NCBI RefSeq assembly: GCF_900996225.1
Contig: NZ_CAAJGL010000145.1
Span: forward strand, 1 to 64,000
From: Paraburkholderia sp. BCC1884
GTDB lineage: Bacteria > Pseudomonadota > Gammaproteobacteria > Burkholderiales > Burkholderiaceae
Direction: 5' to 3'
DNA length: 64,000 nucleotides
A model generated the notes under the pieces. It made no database searches and had not been told where the DNA came from. It saw nothing but the letters and a program-made list of their open reading frames with translations. This document shows, piece after piece, positions 17,436 through 25,714 of the stretch. Position 1 is the first letter of the stretch, and every line of letters starts with the position of its first letter. The translations under genes and the position numbers were made by a program.

Positions 17436-17684
17436 TTACGCGAAGTCGGATCGGCCCGGCGGCGGCACGCCGGCGGGTGTGTCGGTGTCGCCCAACACCT
17501 CGTCTGCCGGGTTGTCGGCCGCTACGGAATCTTCGCCTTTTTGCGGTAACGGCTGATCGAGACCGGGTTCGACGGGCGTCGGGATAGCGTCGCCGATCGG
17601 CTTGGAGACGTCTGTGGGGCGAGTGCCTGGGTCTTCATCGGCCCGGTGTTCGGGTTCATGCGGGGGATTCGGCGTATGGGCCAC
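17436..17684 (-). CDS. Small proline-rich acidic hypothetical protein
   Basis: An 82-residue protein rich in Pro, Asp and Glu (for example TPNPPHEPEH and DEDPGTRPTD), probably disordered and cytoplasmic. I know no function. The start is GTG at 17684, preceded by GGAGAG at normal spacing; an ATG 51 bases upstream lacks a ribosome site and the added residues look non-native. It converges on the FtsH paralogue with 13 bases between stop codons. Confidence 0.6.
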   Translation of the reverse strand: MAHTPNPPHEPEHRADEDPGTRPTDVSKPIGDAIPTPVEPGLDQPLPQKGEDSVAADNPADEVLGDTDTPAGVPPPGRSDFA

Positions 17685-17774
17685 GAGCGCTCTCCAGTTC
17701 AAGGTAATACCTTGGGGCAGCAAGCCATGTACCACGGGCCGGGCTCGCCGGCCTCAACCTCTTCCCCCCGCCGC

Positions 17775-18569
17775 CTACAGAACGCCCGACTTCCAGATCA
17801 TCTGCGCCGCAGCCGCCATCACGAATACCAGCACCAGGATTCGGAACGCGCCTGGCGGCAGCCGGTCCCGCAATGGCCGCACCAGCAGAATGCCGATGAT
17901 TACCGGCACGCTCGCGCAAGCCGAGATGGCCAGATCGCTCCAGCTGGCGTGCGCGCCGCCGCTGAAAGTGGCGACCAGCGTGATGATCGACACCACGAGA
18001 ATGATTGCGATCTGCTTGGTGAATACCTTTCCGGTGGCGCCGGTGGCGATCAGATACATCGCCAGCAAAGGGCCGGGCACCGAGGCAATGCTCTCCATCA
18101 CCGCCGCGCCGAATCCCAACCCAAAACCGGCCGGTTTGGCCCATCTGGGCGTCAACGTCAGCCGGGGCGAAGCCAGTAGCAGCAGCGCCGCGATCATCAG
18201 CAGACCGCCCGCCGCCGCTTGTGCGCGATGCGGCGCCAGCGAGATCAGGACCGTCACGCCGACCACGTTGCCGATCACGGTGCCGAGCAGCGGCGCGGCG
18301 ATGCGCCGGACGGTCGGTAGCAGCTCGCCGCCTTCGAGCGCTTGCGGGATATTGCCGAGGATGATCGGCATCGAGAGCAGCAGCACAGCGTCTTTGACCG
18401 GCAGAAAGTGGCTGAGGATCGGCATCGCGACGAGCGGCACGCCGATACTGACGACGCCTTTGACCATGCCGCCGATCAGGAGCGCGGCCGCGATGCCCAG
18501 CAAGGCGTAGGTGTCCAGCGCCTGCAGGTTGGTACCCAGCACGCCGTTGGCGAAAGTGAAATGAGACAT
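17775..18569 (-). CDS. TSUP family (TauE/SafE-like) permease
   Basis: A 264-residue integral membrane protein with about eight hydrophobic segments. The first includes the family motif GGMVKGVVSIGVPLVAMPIL (G-x-x-x-G-x-x-G-x-G-x-P), and the duplicated half includes FGAAVMESIASVPGPLLAMY. TSUP proteins move sulfite, sulfoacetate or other organosulfur anions; the substrate here is not given by context. I start at ATG 18569, just before the first membrane segment; an ATG 105 bases upstream gives a Pro/Arg-rich extension unlike the family. No neighbour suggests sulfur metabolism. Confidence 0.85.
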   Translation of the reverse strand: MSHFTFANGVLGTNLQALDTYALLGIAAALLIGGMVKGVVSIGVPLVAMPILSHFLPVKDAVLLLSMPIILGNIPQALEGGELLPTVRRIAAPLLGTVIGNVVGVTVLISLAPHRAQAAAGGLLMIAALLLLASPRLTLTPRWAKPAGFGLGFGAAVMESIASVPGPLLAMYLIATGATGKVFTKQIAIILVVSIITLVATFSGGAHASWSDLAISACASVPVIIGILLVRPLRDRLPPGAFRILVLVFVMAAAAQMIWKSGVL

Positions 18570-18769
18570 CGTCGAAGTCCGCGGGCCAGGCGCGCGGACC
18601 GGATGAACGGGAAGTCGCGCGGGCAGTGGCGTGTTTTTATCGTTCGGCCGGTTCAGTGCCCGCGTGTCGTGCAAGGTCGGAAGCGGCCAGCCAGGTGAGG
18701 CCGCATGATACCGTGCCGCCGCATCGGCCGCCTGCGAGGGGTCGCGGGCGCAGCCTCAGGCGCGCTTCG

Positions 18770-19990
18770 TCAAACGGCGTCGGACGCCGTCCGGTCCTTT
18801 CCTGATACACGCCCGTCGCGCCCGTCCCTCGCCGGGCGGCCGTCGGCCGATGCCTGCTGCGCCGCCGTCATGGAAGACGCCTGCGCAGCAACAGCAGGCG
18901 CGCGCCTTGTTTTCAGACGAAGAATCGGCTCCTCGATCAGCCGCCACGACAGCAACGCAAGCGCGAGCGAAATCGCAAACGATGCCGCGACGCCGACCGC
19001 GTGTGCCCACACCGGCACCGTGCCGCCGAACAGCGCCGCTGCGTGATGGTTGCGCGTCAGGTCGGGAATCAGGTTGTGATACAGATAAAAGCCGTAACTG
19101 ATGCGGCCGAGACCCGCCAGCCAGGCCGTCTCCAGAAACCCGATCACAGCGCTGTTGCGGCAGCAGGCAAGCGAACACACGAACGCCGCGATAGCGACGC
19201 CATACAAGGCATTCAACGCGGTGTAGAGCAGCGGATTGTCCAGTTCGCTCCAGCGCGGCTCGGTCGCGCAGAAGGCGACGAGGCACAGACTCAGCGCGAA
19301 CAGCGTCGCGCCATGCCCGAGCCGGGCGCGCACGCGCGCGGCGTCGCCGGCGATCGCCAGGCCGCCCAGGCCACCCAATGCCAGCAGCCAGAAGTTGGTG
19401 AGCGGGTGCGTGTAGATCGTGATGTCCTGCCAGTGCGCCGCGCGCATCGTCAGCAACGACAGCAGTCCGATCGCGACGATCACCCAGCACACCGCGCGGT
19501 GCCGGCGCGTCGCCAGCAGCAACAATAGCGGCGCGAGCACGAGGTAGAACTGCTCCTCGATCGCGAGACTCCACAGATGCGAGTAACGCCCCGGCCAGTA
19601 ATGCAATACCGAGCCGATCCAGATATCCGACAGATAGGCGAAATGAAACGGCATGCCGCTCGCCAGTTCCGGACTGGCGAAGCCGAACGCCATCAGCACA
19701 CACATCACCAGCAGCATCAGGTAATAGATCGGGAAGATGCGCAGTGTCCGGCGAAACAGGAAGCGCTTCAATTCGGCGCCGACCCTGCTGCCGCCTGTCT
19801 CGATGCGCGCGCGTTGCGCGGCGAGAATGCCGATGATCAGAAAGCCGCTGAGCGCGAAGAAGATCCAGACGCCGAGATGACCGATTTCGCCAATGTCGCC
19901 AAACAGGCGATGCTGGAAGAAAACCATCAGAACGGCAATGGCGCGCAGACCGTCGAAGCCGGCAATCCTGTTAGTGGTGGGTTCATGCAT
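18770..19990 (-). CDS. Acyltransferase 3 family (OafA/WecH-like) membrane protein
   Basis: A 406-residue protein with about ten membrane segments. The N-terminus RIAGFDGLRAIAVLMVFFQH is the classic start of acyltransferase 3 enzymes, with the conserved R and the catalytic-type H in the first helix. The WSLAIEEQFYLVLAPLLLLL segment (W-S-L-x-x-E-x-Q-F-Y) is a second signature. Such enzymes acetylate or succinylate LPS O-antigen, peptidoglycan or other surface glycans from the cytoplasmic acyl-CoA pool. It is divergent from the OpgC-type gene across 340 bases, so two surface-glycan acylators share one upstream region. The acceptor is unknown. Confidence 0.88.
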   Translation of the reverse strand: MHEPTTNRIAGFDGLRAIAVLMVFFQHRLFGDIGEIGHLGVWIFFALSGFLIIGILAAQRARIETGGSRVGAELKRFLFRRTLRIFPIYYLMLLVMCVLMAFGFASPELASGMPFHFAYLSDIWIGSVLHYWPGRYSHLWSLAIEEQFYLVLAPLLLLLATRRHRAVCWVIVAIGLLSLLTMRAAHWQDITIYTHPLTNFWLLALGGLGGLAIAGDAARVRARLGHGATLFALSLCLVAFCATEPRWSELDNPLLYTALNALYGVAIAAFVCSLACCRNSAVIGFLETAWLAGLGRISYGFYLYHNLIPDLTRNHHAAALFGGTVPVWAHAVGVAASFAISLALALLSWRLIEEPILRLKTRRAPAVAAQASSMTAAQQASADGRPARDGRDGRVSGKDRTASDAV

Positions 19991-20330
19991 GAGCCCATCC
20001 TACGATGAAAAAAAGCGAAAAAAATCGCGCGATACATTCAGTTAATCATTTTCGCGGGCATTACCGATCGACATGGCAGCGCGGTCATTTAAAGCCGCAA
20101 AACTTTCCGCGAATTGAGGACGTGGCGACTCAGTATTACCGCACGCCGACATCTGAATTTCAAATGACCCGCGCGGCGGAAGTCGTCAGAGGCGGCTTGT
20201 CAGCGCAGGCGAGCGCGCCGCACGGCCACGGGCGGAACGTTTTATTCTGATGCGGTTCCTACGAGGAACAGCGGCGCAATGCCGCCTTGTACGGTGTGCC
20301 GCGCCGGCGCGCCATCCTGCGAGAGAGTCA
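19991..20330. other. Divergent promoter region between two acyltransferase genes
   Basis: A 340-base spacer without a supported gene. The 19995-20060 part is A/T-rich (runs of A next to the OafA-type start), and 20085-20165 is moderately AT-rich. I cannot assign promoter boxes confidently. Confidence 0.5.
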
Positions 20331-21440
20331 ATGGAAACCCGTCGGGAACGCTCGATCGAAGTGGATTTTTTCCGCGGCATCGTGTTGATCGTCATCGTGC
20401 TGGATCACATGCCGGGCAGCATGTTGTCGCATCTGATGCTGCACGCCTATGCGCTATGCGATTCGGCCGAAGTGTTCGTGTTTCTCGGCGGCTATGCCTC
20501 CGCCGCCGCCTACACGGCGGTGTTGGCAGGCCGCGGCGAGGGCGCGGCCAAGATGCGTTTCGTCAGAAGGTGTTGGGAAATTTACCGCGCCTATCTGTTG
20601 ACGGCGGTGCTGACGCTGGTCTCGGGCGCCGTGCTCGCGCTGCTGCATCTGAACGGTCCGATGGTCGAGTTGACCGGCTGGCCGCCTTTCGCCATGCAAC
20701 CCCTGCGCGAGGCGTTCGAAATCGCGGTGCTGCGACGCCAGCCGTATCTGTCGAGCGTACTGCCCATGTACGTGATCTTCGCGTTGTGCGTGCCGTTCGT
20801 GGTGCCGCTCGCACGACGCTCGTCGCTGACGGCGCTCGCCCTGAGTGTGGCGGTCTGGGCGCTGGCCCGGCCGCTCGCGAGTCTCTTCAGCATTGACGAC
20901 ATGGCCGACTGGGCTTTTAATCCGTTTGCGTGGCAACTGATGTTCGTTTTTGGCATTCTGTGTCGCGTGCAACCGATCGGCGAGCGTTTTCACGCGACCC
21001 AAACCGCGCGCTGGCTCACGCGGATTGCCGTGGTGTCCGTGCTGGCCTTCGCCGTTGTTAAACTATTCGTGCTGACGCAACCTTTGCCCGGCACACTCAA
21101 ACAGAATCTTTCCGCAGACCGCGTGATCAACTTTATCGTCATCGCCTGGCTCGCCGCGCAATTCGTGCGCATGGGCAGCATCGCCTGGCTGGCGCGGCGC
21201 CTGCCCGCCGTCGTGACCGTCGGCCGCACCGGGCTCGTGTGCTTCGTCGCCGGGACGGTGGTGTCGCTCGTCGTCGATACGGCGACGCCTCATACGTTTC
21301 ATGGTTTTCGCGGCGTGCTGATCGGACTCGGCGGCGATCTGGTGGCGATCGGCGCCTTGCTGATGATCGCGCGCGGCTGGCATGGCTGGAAGAAATCGCA
21401 GCAAGCGGGCGCGGCGGCCAACGGCGCGGGATACGGATGA
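20331..21440 (+). CDS. OpgC-domain membrane acyltransferase
   Basis: A 369-residue protein with about ten membrane helices. The N-terminus SIEVDFFRGIVLIVIVLDHM matches the OpgC domain start (D-x-x-R-G-x-x-L-x-x-I-x-x-D-H), where the D-H pair is thought to be catalytic. OpgC adds succinyl groups to periplasmic glucans in E. coli; many OpgC-domain proteins have other, unknown acceptors. ATG 20331 is chosen because GAGAGAG lies upstream and the domain begins directly. The stop overlaps the start of the tannase-family gene by ATGA, so the two are translationally coupled. Confidence 0.82.
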   Translation: METRRERSIEVDFFRGIVLIVIVLDHMPGSMLSHLMLHAYALCDSAEVFVFLGGYASAAAYTAVLAGRGEGAAKMRFVRRCWEIYRAYLLTAVLTLVSGAVLALLHLNGPMVELTGWPPFAMQPLREAFEIAVLRRQPYLSSVLPMYVIFALCVPFVVPLARRSSLTALALSVAVWALARPLASLFSIDDMADWAFNPFAWQLMFVFGILCRVQPIGERFHATQTARWLTRIAVVSVLAFAVVKLFVLTQPLPGTLKQNLSADRVINFIVIAWLAAQFVRMGSIAWLARRLPAVVTVGRTGLVCFVAGTVVSLVVDTATPHTFHGFRGVLIGLGGDLVAIGALLMIARGWHGWKKSQQAGAAANGAGYG

Positions 21441-23107
21441 GGGCGCGCGGGCGCTCCGTGCTTTCGACGCGATATGCACGCACGACCTCCCGGGTGGTCG
21501 TGGCGTTGTTGTGGATGGCCGCTCGACCGGCCCTGGCGGCAGGCGCGGAAGCCCCACTGGCGATGCGCTGCGCGGAGTTCGCGGGCGCCGTTCTGCCGCC
21601 CGAACTGATTGCCTTGCCGAGCGCCGGCGTGCAGATCGAAAGCGCGGCAATGGTCGGTGCCACGGCGCCCGGCAATCAGCAAGGCGGCGAGTACTGCCGT
21701 ATTACCGGCCGCATCAAGGCGCTCAAAGCCGCCACCCCCGATATCCGCTTCGACCTGAATCTGCCGCGCCACTGGAACGGCCGAGCGCTGCAGATCGGTG
21801 GCGGCGGCTACAACGGCACGGTGGTGAGCGGCACGGGCGTGATGCCGTTTTCGCCCAATCGCGCGCCGCTCGCGCAGGGCTATGCGACCTTCGGGGACGA
21901 CTCGGGGCACGTGGGCGATTCGTCGGTGGCGGTGTTCGGTCTGGTCGACGAAGCGGTGACGAATTTCGGCTATGCGCATCTGAAGAAGACGCACGATGCC
22001 GCGCTTGCGCTGATTGCGCGCGCCTATGGCCGGCCGCCGCAGCGCATGTATTTCGCCGGCGGCTCGACCGGCGGGCGCGAAGGCTACACCGTCATGCAGC
22101 GTTTTCCCGACGACTACGATGGCGTGATCGCCAATTCCCCCGCACTCAATTTCTCCGGCGTGCGCCTGCTCGGCGTGAAGCTGGGCCAGGCCGAATACGC
22201 GACGCCGGGCGGTTTCATTGCGCCCCTGACTCTCGAACACGTGTATCAGCGAACGCTCGCGGCGTGCGACCGGCTCGACGGTGTGGCGGACGGCATCGTC
22301 AGCGATGTGGCCGCGTGCCGGGAGCAGGAGCCGGAGATCATTGCCTCGCTGCGTTGCGCGGGGCATGCGCCCTCGCATGACGAATGCCTCACGGACCCGC
22401 AGCTTGCCACCTTGCTCGTGATGCGTGACGGACTGTCTTTGCCCTACCACCTGGCGTGGGATGTCACTGGCTATCACGGCTACAACATCTTCCAGGGTAC
22501 GCATCTGACCGGCTTCCTCGGGCTTGCGCATCAGGCAGAGCGTTTGCCGGTGCCGACGTTCTTCGCGAACGGCTATCTGTTTGCACAAGGCGACGGCTAT
22601 ATCCGCTATTTCGTCACGCACGACGCGGAGTTCGATTCGCTACATTTCGATGTGCAACATCCCGGCAAATATCGCGCGCAACTGATCGCGCTGTCGCAGA
22701 CCATCGGCGCGATGAACCCGGATCTCTCGCGCTACATCGCGCGCGGCGGCAAACTCATCACCCTGCAGGGTCTCGCCGACGAAGTCATCAGCCCGAATCA
22801 GACCATCGCTTATTACGAGTCGCTGATCGATCGCTTCGGCGCTGACCAGGTCAATTCGTTCATGCGTTTGTACATGGTGCCGGGATTTCAGCACGGCAGC
22901 GGCGTCTTCATTCCGTCGGTGGATCTGCTCGGCGTGCTGGATAACTGGGTGACCAGAAGCGTCTCGCCGGAGACGCTGACGGCAACCGACATCGCGCCGG
23001 CAACCAACGGACGCTCGCGGCCTTTGTGCCGCTATCCGCAGTTTCCGCGCTATGTCGGCAAGGGCAATGTGAATCTCGCCAGCAGCTTCGCGTGTGCCGA
23101 GCCGTGA
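21437..23107 (+). CDS. Tannase/feruloyl esterase family hydrolase
   Basis: A 556-residue secreted alpha/beta hydrolase. The N-terminus is a signal peptide (hydrophobic VVVALLWMAARPALA). The nucleophile motif GGSTGGREG gives S210; D448 (LADEVIS) and H486 (GFQHGSGV) complete a triad. The CDRLDGVADGIVSD segment is the family's calcium-binding lid motif. Family members cleave feruloyl, gallate or MHET esters. Unusually, the C-S-D-H-C arrangement is lost: the Cys before the Ser and the Cys after the His are both Gly, so the disulfide that normally links them is absent. The ATG at 21437 overlaps the OpgC-type stop. Confidence 0.88.
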   Translation: MRARGRSVLSTRYARTTSRVVVALLWMAARPALAAGAEAPLAMRCAEFAGAVLPPELIALPSAGVQIESAAMVGATAPGNQQGGEYCRITGRIKALKAATPDIRFDLNLPRHWNGRALQIGGGGYNGTVVSGTGVMPFSPNRAPLAQGYATFGDDSGHVGDSSVAVFGLVDEAVTNFGYAHLKKTHDAALALIARAYGRPPQRMYFAGGSTGGREGYTVMQRFPDDYDGVIANSPALNFSGVRLLGVKLGQAEYATPGGFIAPLTLEHVYQRTLAACDRLDGVADGIVSDVAACREQEPEIIASLRCAGHAPSHDECLTDPQLATLLVMRDGLSLPYHLAWDVTGYHGYNIFQGTHLTGFLGLAHQAERLPVPTFFANGYLFAQGDGYIRYFVTHDAEFDSLHFDVQHPGKYRAQLIALSQTIGAMNPDLSRYIARGGKLITLQGLADEVISPNQTIAYYESLIDRFGADQVNSFMRLYMVPGFQHGSGVFIPSVDLLGVLDNWVTRSVSPETLTATDIAPATNGRSRPLCRYPQFPRYVGKGNVNLASSFACAEP

Positions 23108-23224
23108 TTTCTCATCGTGGTGAAAGCGCCGGACTGCAGTTCTTGCAAACACTCTATCGAGATGGAAAAGACAAGGGCGGCGACGCCTGTAAAAAAGCGC
23201 CGCCGCCCGCATCGACGGTCGAGC

Positions 23225-23641
23225 TTACTGGCCGTTCTGCATCGTTCCGTTCGATCCATTCGTTCCGTTCATGCCCTTACTCATGCCATTGCCGGCGCCG
23301 TTGTTCATGCCGTTGCCCGTGCCGCTGGTCGAGCGATTCATCGACGGGCTGTTAGGCGTCGCACCGGTACCGGTGCCGATGCCGCCGCCGGTGGCGGTCA
23401 CGCCCGGCGAGCCGTAGCCGGAACTATTGGGGCTCTTCATCGAGTTCGGGCCGACACCTGGCGCAGCGGTGCCGCCCGCGCCGCCCGTCGTGCCGCCGCC
23501 TGCGCCAATGCCGCTACCGCCCGCGCCACTGCCGCCCGCGCCGCCACCACCGCCGGCTCCGCCACCAGCTTGCGCATAAGCGCCGCCCGACAATGCCATC
23601 ACGAGCGCCGAAGCAAAAATCGTCTTGGTAATGTGTTTCAT
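23225..23641 (-). CDS. Secreted glycine-rich low-complexity protein
   Basis: A 138-residue protein with a signal peptide (KTIFASALVMALSGGAYA, cleavage near residue 23). The mature part is dominated by Gly, Ala, Ser and Thr, with an N-terminal poly-Gly region and a C-terminal Gly-Asn-Met tract (NGMNNGAGNGMSKGMNG). It has no recognisable domain. GGAGG precedes ATG 23641. Such proteins in Burkholderia are uncharacterised exported proteins; a structural or surface role is a guess. Confidence 0.75.
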   Translation of the reverse strand: MKHITKTIFASALVMALSGGAYAQAGGGAGGGGGAGGSGAGGSGIGAGGGTTGGAGGTAAPGVGPNSMKSPNSSGYGSPGVTATGGGIGTGTGATPNSPSMNRSTSGTGNGMNNGAGNGMSKGMNGTNGSNGTMQNGQ

Positions 23642-23942
23642 GGTTCGCCTCCATAAGGTCGGATTCATTCCACGCAAGCGCCTGTCGCTCACATGATTGA
23701 ATCGCCGCAAGCGGTGTGCCTCGGTCGCACACGCGTGCGTGGCATGCGCAACCCGTCTTTTTGCATTGCAGCGAAAACGGTCGCTGTTACCGCTTCGACC
23801 CGCGCGCCCGAAGAGTTTGCCTGCCGACCGCTTCCCCTACGTATTCACGGTGCAATGCCGGGAAGCGCTGCACGCTTTCGCGCTTTCCATTACATTGCGG
23901 GTGCGGTGGCGTTCCAGCACTGCTCCCTCCACTCGAACAACG
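23642..23942. other. Divergent spacer between the glycine-rich gene and the ABC operon
   Basis: About 300 bases without a supported gene. The frame of the ABC ATPase stays open through part of it, but the encoded residues do not look like the family. It must hold both promoters; none can be marked with confidence. Confidence 0.45.
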
Positions 23943-24890
23943 GTGTCTGCCATCGTCGAATCCATGCAGCCAATCGTCTCCGTCACGAACCTGTCCAAGA
24001 CTTACGCCACGGGTTTCCAGGCGCTCAAGAACATCAATCTGGCGATCAATCGCGGAGAAATCTTTGCCTTGCTGGGGCCGAACGGCGCGGGCAAGACGAC
24101 CCTCATCAGCATCATCTGCGGCATCGTCAACGCCAGTTCAGGCAGCGTGATGGTGGACGGCCGCGACATCGCCACCGACTATCGCGGCGCGCGTTCGCTG
24201 ATCGGCCTCGTGCCGCAGGAGCTGACCACCGACTCGTTCGAAACCGTCTGGGCTACGGTCTCGTTCAGCCGCGGCCTGTTCGGCAAGCCGAAAAACCCGG
24301 CTTACGTCGAAAAGGTATTGCGCGATCTCTCGTTGTGGGAGAAGCGCGACAACAAGATCATCACGCTGTCGGGCGGCATGAAGCGCCGGGTGCTGATCGC
24401 CAAGGCGCTCTCGCACGAACCGCGCGTGTTGTTCCTCGACGAACCCACCGCGGGCGTGGACGTCGAGCTGCGGCGCGACATGTGGAAGCTGGTGCGCTCG
24501 CTCGCCGAGAGCGGCGTGACGATCATCCTCACCACGCACTACATCGACGAAGCCGAGCAGATGGCCGACCGCATCGGCGTAATCAGCGGCGGCGAGATCA
24601 TGCTGGTCGAAGAGAAAACGGAGTTGATGCGCAAGCTCGGCAAGAAGCAGCTCGCGCTGCAACTGGAAAGTCCGCTCGAGCAGGTGCCGGCATCGCTCGC
24701 GGGATACGGGCTGGATGTCGCGAAAGGCGGCAACGAGTTGATCTATACGTACGAAGGCGAAGGCGGCCGCACCGACATCATCGCGCTGCTCAAGGCGCTC
24801 GACGACGCCGGCATCCGCTTCAAGGACCTGCATACGACGCAGAGTTCGCTGGAAGACATCTTCGTCAGTCTGCTTCGAGGTGACCAATGA
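23943..24890 (+). CDS. ABC-2 type exporter, ATP-binding protein
   Basis: A 315-residue ATPase of the DrrA/NodI-like group. Motifs are intact: Walker A GPNGAGKTTL, Q-loop region VPQELTTDSF, signature LSGGMKRRVLIA, Walker B LFLDEPTAGVD and switch histidine in TTHYIDEAEQ. A C-terminal regulatory domain of about 90 residues follows the core. GTG 23943 is chosen because homologues begin with a short SAIVES-like lead; ATG 23964 is the alternative, and neither has a strong ribosome site. The stop overlaps the permease start by ATGA. With the permease it should form an exporter of a hydrophobic compound or glycan; the substrate is unknown. Confidence 0.9.
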   Translation: MSAIVESMQPIVSVTNLSKTYATGFQALKNINLAINRGEIFALLGPNGAGKTTLISIICGIVNASSGSVMVDGRDIATDYRGARSLIGLVPQELTTDSFETVWATVSFSRGLFGKPKNPAYVEKVLRDLSLWEKRDNKIITLSGGMKRRVLIAKALSHEPRVLFLDEPTAGVDVELRRDMWKLVRSLAESGVTIILTTHYIDEAEQMADRIGVISGGEIMLVEEKTELMRKLGKKQLALQLESPLEQVPASLAGYGLDVAKGGNELIYTYEGEGGRTDIIALLKALDDAGIRFKDLHTTQSSLEDIFVSLLRGDQ

Positions 24891-25648
24891 ATCTCTACGC
24901 CATTCGCGCGATCTACAAGTTCGAGATGGCGCGCACCTGGCGCACGCTGATGCAGAGCATCATCGCGCCGGTGATCTCCACCTCGCTTTACTTCGTGGTG
25001 TTCGGCGCGGCGATCGGCTCGCGCATCAAGGAAGTGGACGGCATCAGCTACGGCGCGTTCATCGTGCCGGGCCTGATCATGCTGTCACTGCTGTCGCAGA
25101 GTATTTCCAATGCGTCGTTCGGGATTTACTTTCCGCGCTTTACCGGCACGATCTACGAGTTGTTGTCGGCGCCGGTGTCGTACCTGGAGATCGTCGTGAG
25201 TTATGTGGGCGCGGCGGCCACCAAGTCGATCCTGCTCGGGCTGATCATTCTCGCCACCGCCGGACTGTTCGTGCCGCTGCAAGTGCAGCACCCGTTCTGG
25301 ATGATCCTGTTCCTCGTGCTCACCGCAGTGACGTTCAGTCTGCTCGGGTTCATCATCGGCATCTGGGCGGATAGTTTCGAGAAGCTGCAACTGGTGCCGC
25401 TCCTGATCATCACGCCGCTGACGTTTCTCGGTGGGAGTTTCTACGCGATCAATATGCTGCCGCCGTTCTGGAAAGTCGTGACGCTGTTCAATCCGATTGT
25501 CTATCTGGTGAGCGGCTTCCGCTGGAGCTTCTACGGTCTCGCGGATGTGAACGTCGAAGTGAGCCTCGCCATGACTGCGCTGTTTCTCGCGGTGTTTCTC
25601 GTGATCGTCGCGTGGATCTTCAAGACCGGTTATCGACTCAAGACCTGA
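24887..25648 (+). CDS. ABC-2 type exporter, permease
   Basis: A 253-residue permease with six membrane helices, N- and C-termini predicted cytoplasmic. The AIYKFEMARTWRTLMQSIIA start and the late GGSFYAINMLPPFW segment (P-x-x-x-L-P-x-x-x-x) are typical of ABC-2 permeases of the NodJ/DrrB group. Translation is coupled to the ATPase gene by the ATGA overlap. One permease plus one ATPase gives a homodimeric transporter. Confidence 0.92.
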   Translation: MNLYAIRAIYKFEMARTWRTLMQSIIAPVISTSLYFVVFGAAIGSRIKEVDGISYGAFIVPGLIMLSLLSQSISNASFGIYFPRFTGTIYELLSAPVSYLEIVVSYVGAAATKSILLGLIILATAGLFVPLQVQHPFWMILFLVLTAVTFSLLGFIIGIWADSFEKLQLVPLLIITPLTFLGGSFYAINMLPPFWKVVTLFNPIVYLVSGFRWSFYGLADVNVEVSLAMTALFLAVFLVIVAWIFKTGYRLKT

Positions 25649-25714
25649 ATCCGCCGCACGCGTGCCCGACATGCGAAACTAACGGCCACCCTTACTACGG
25701 AGCCGCTAGCCATT

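Noticed and set aside
23175..23208. GC-rich hairpin between the tannase-family and glycine-rich genes as a terminator
   Set aside because: The run of A lies in the loop rather than after the stem, and no T tract follows in either direction.
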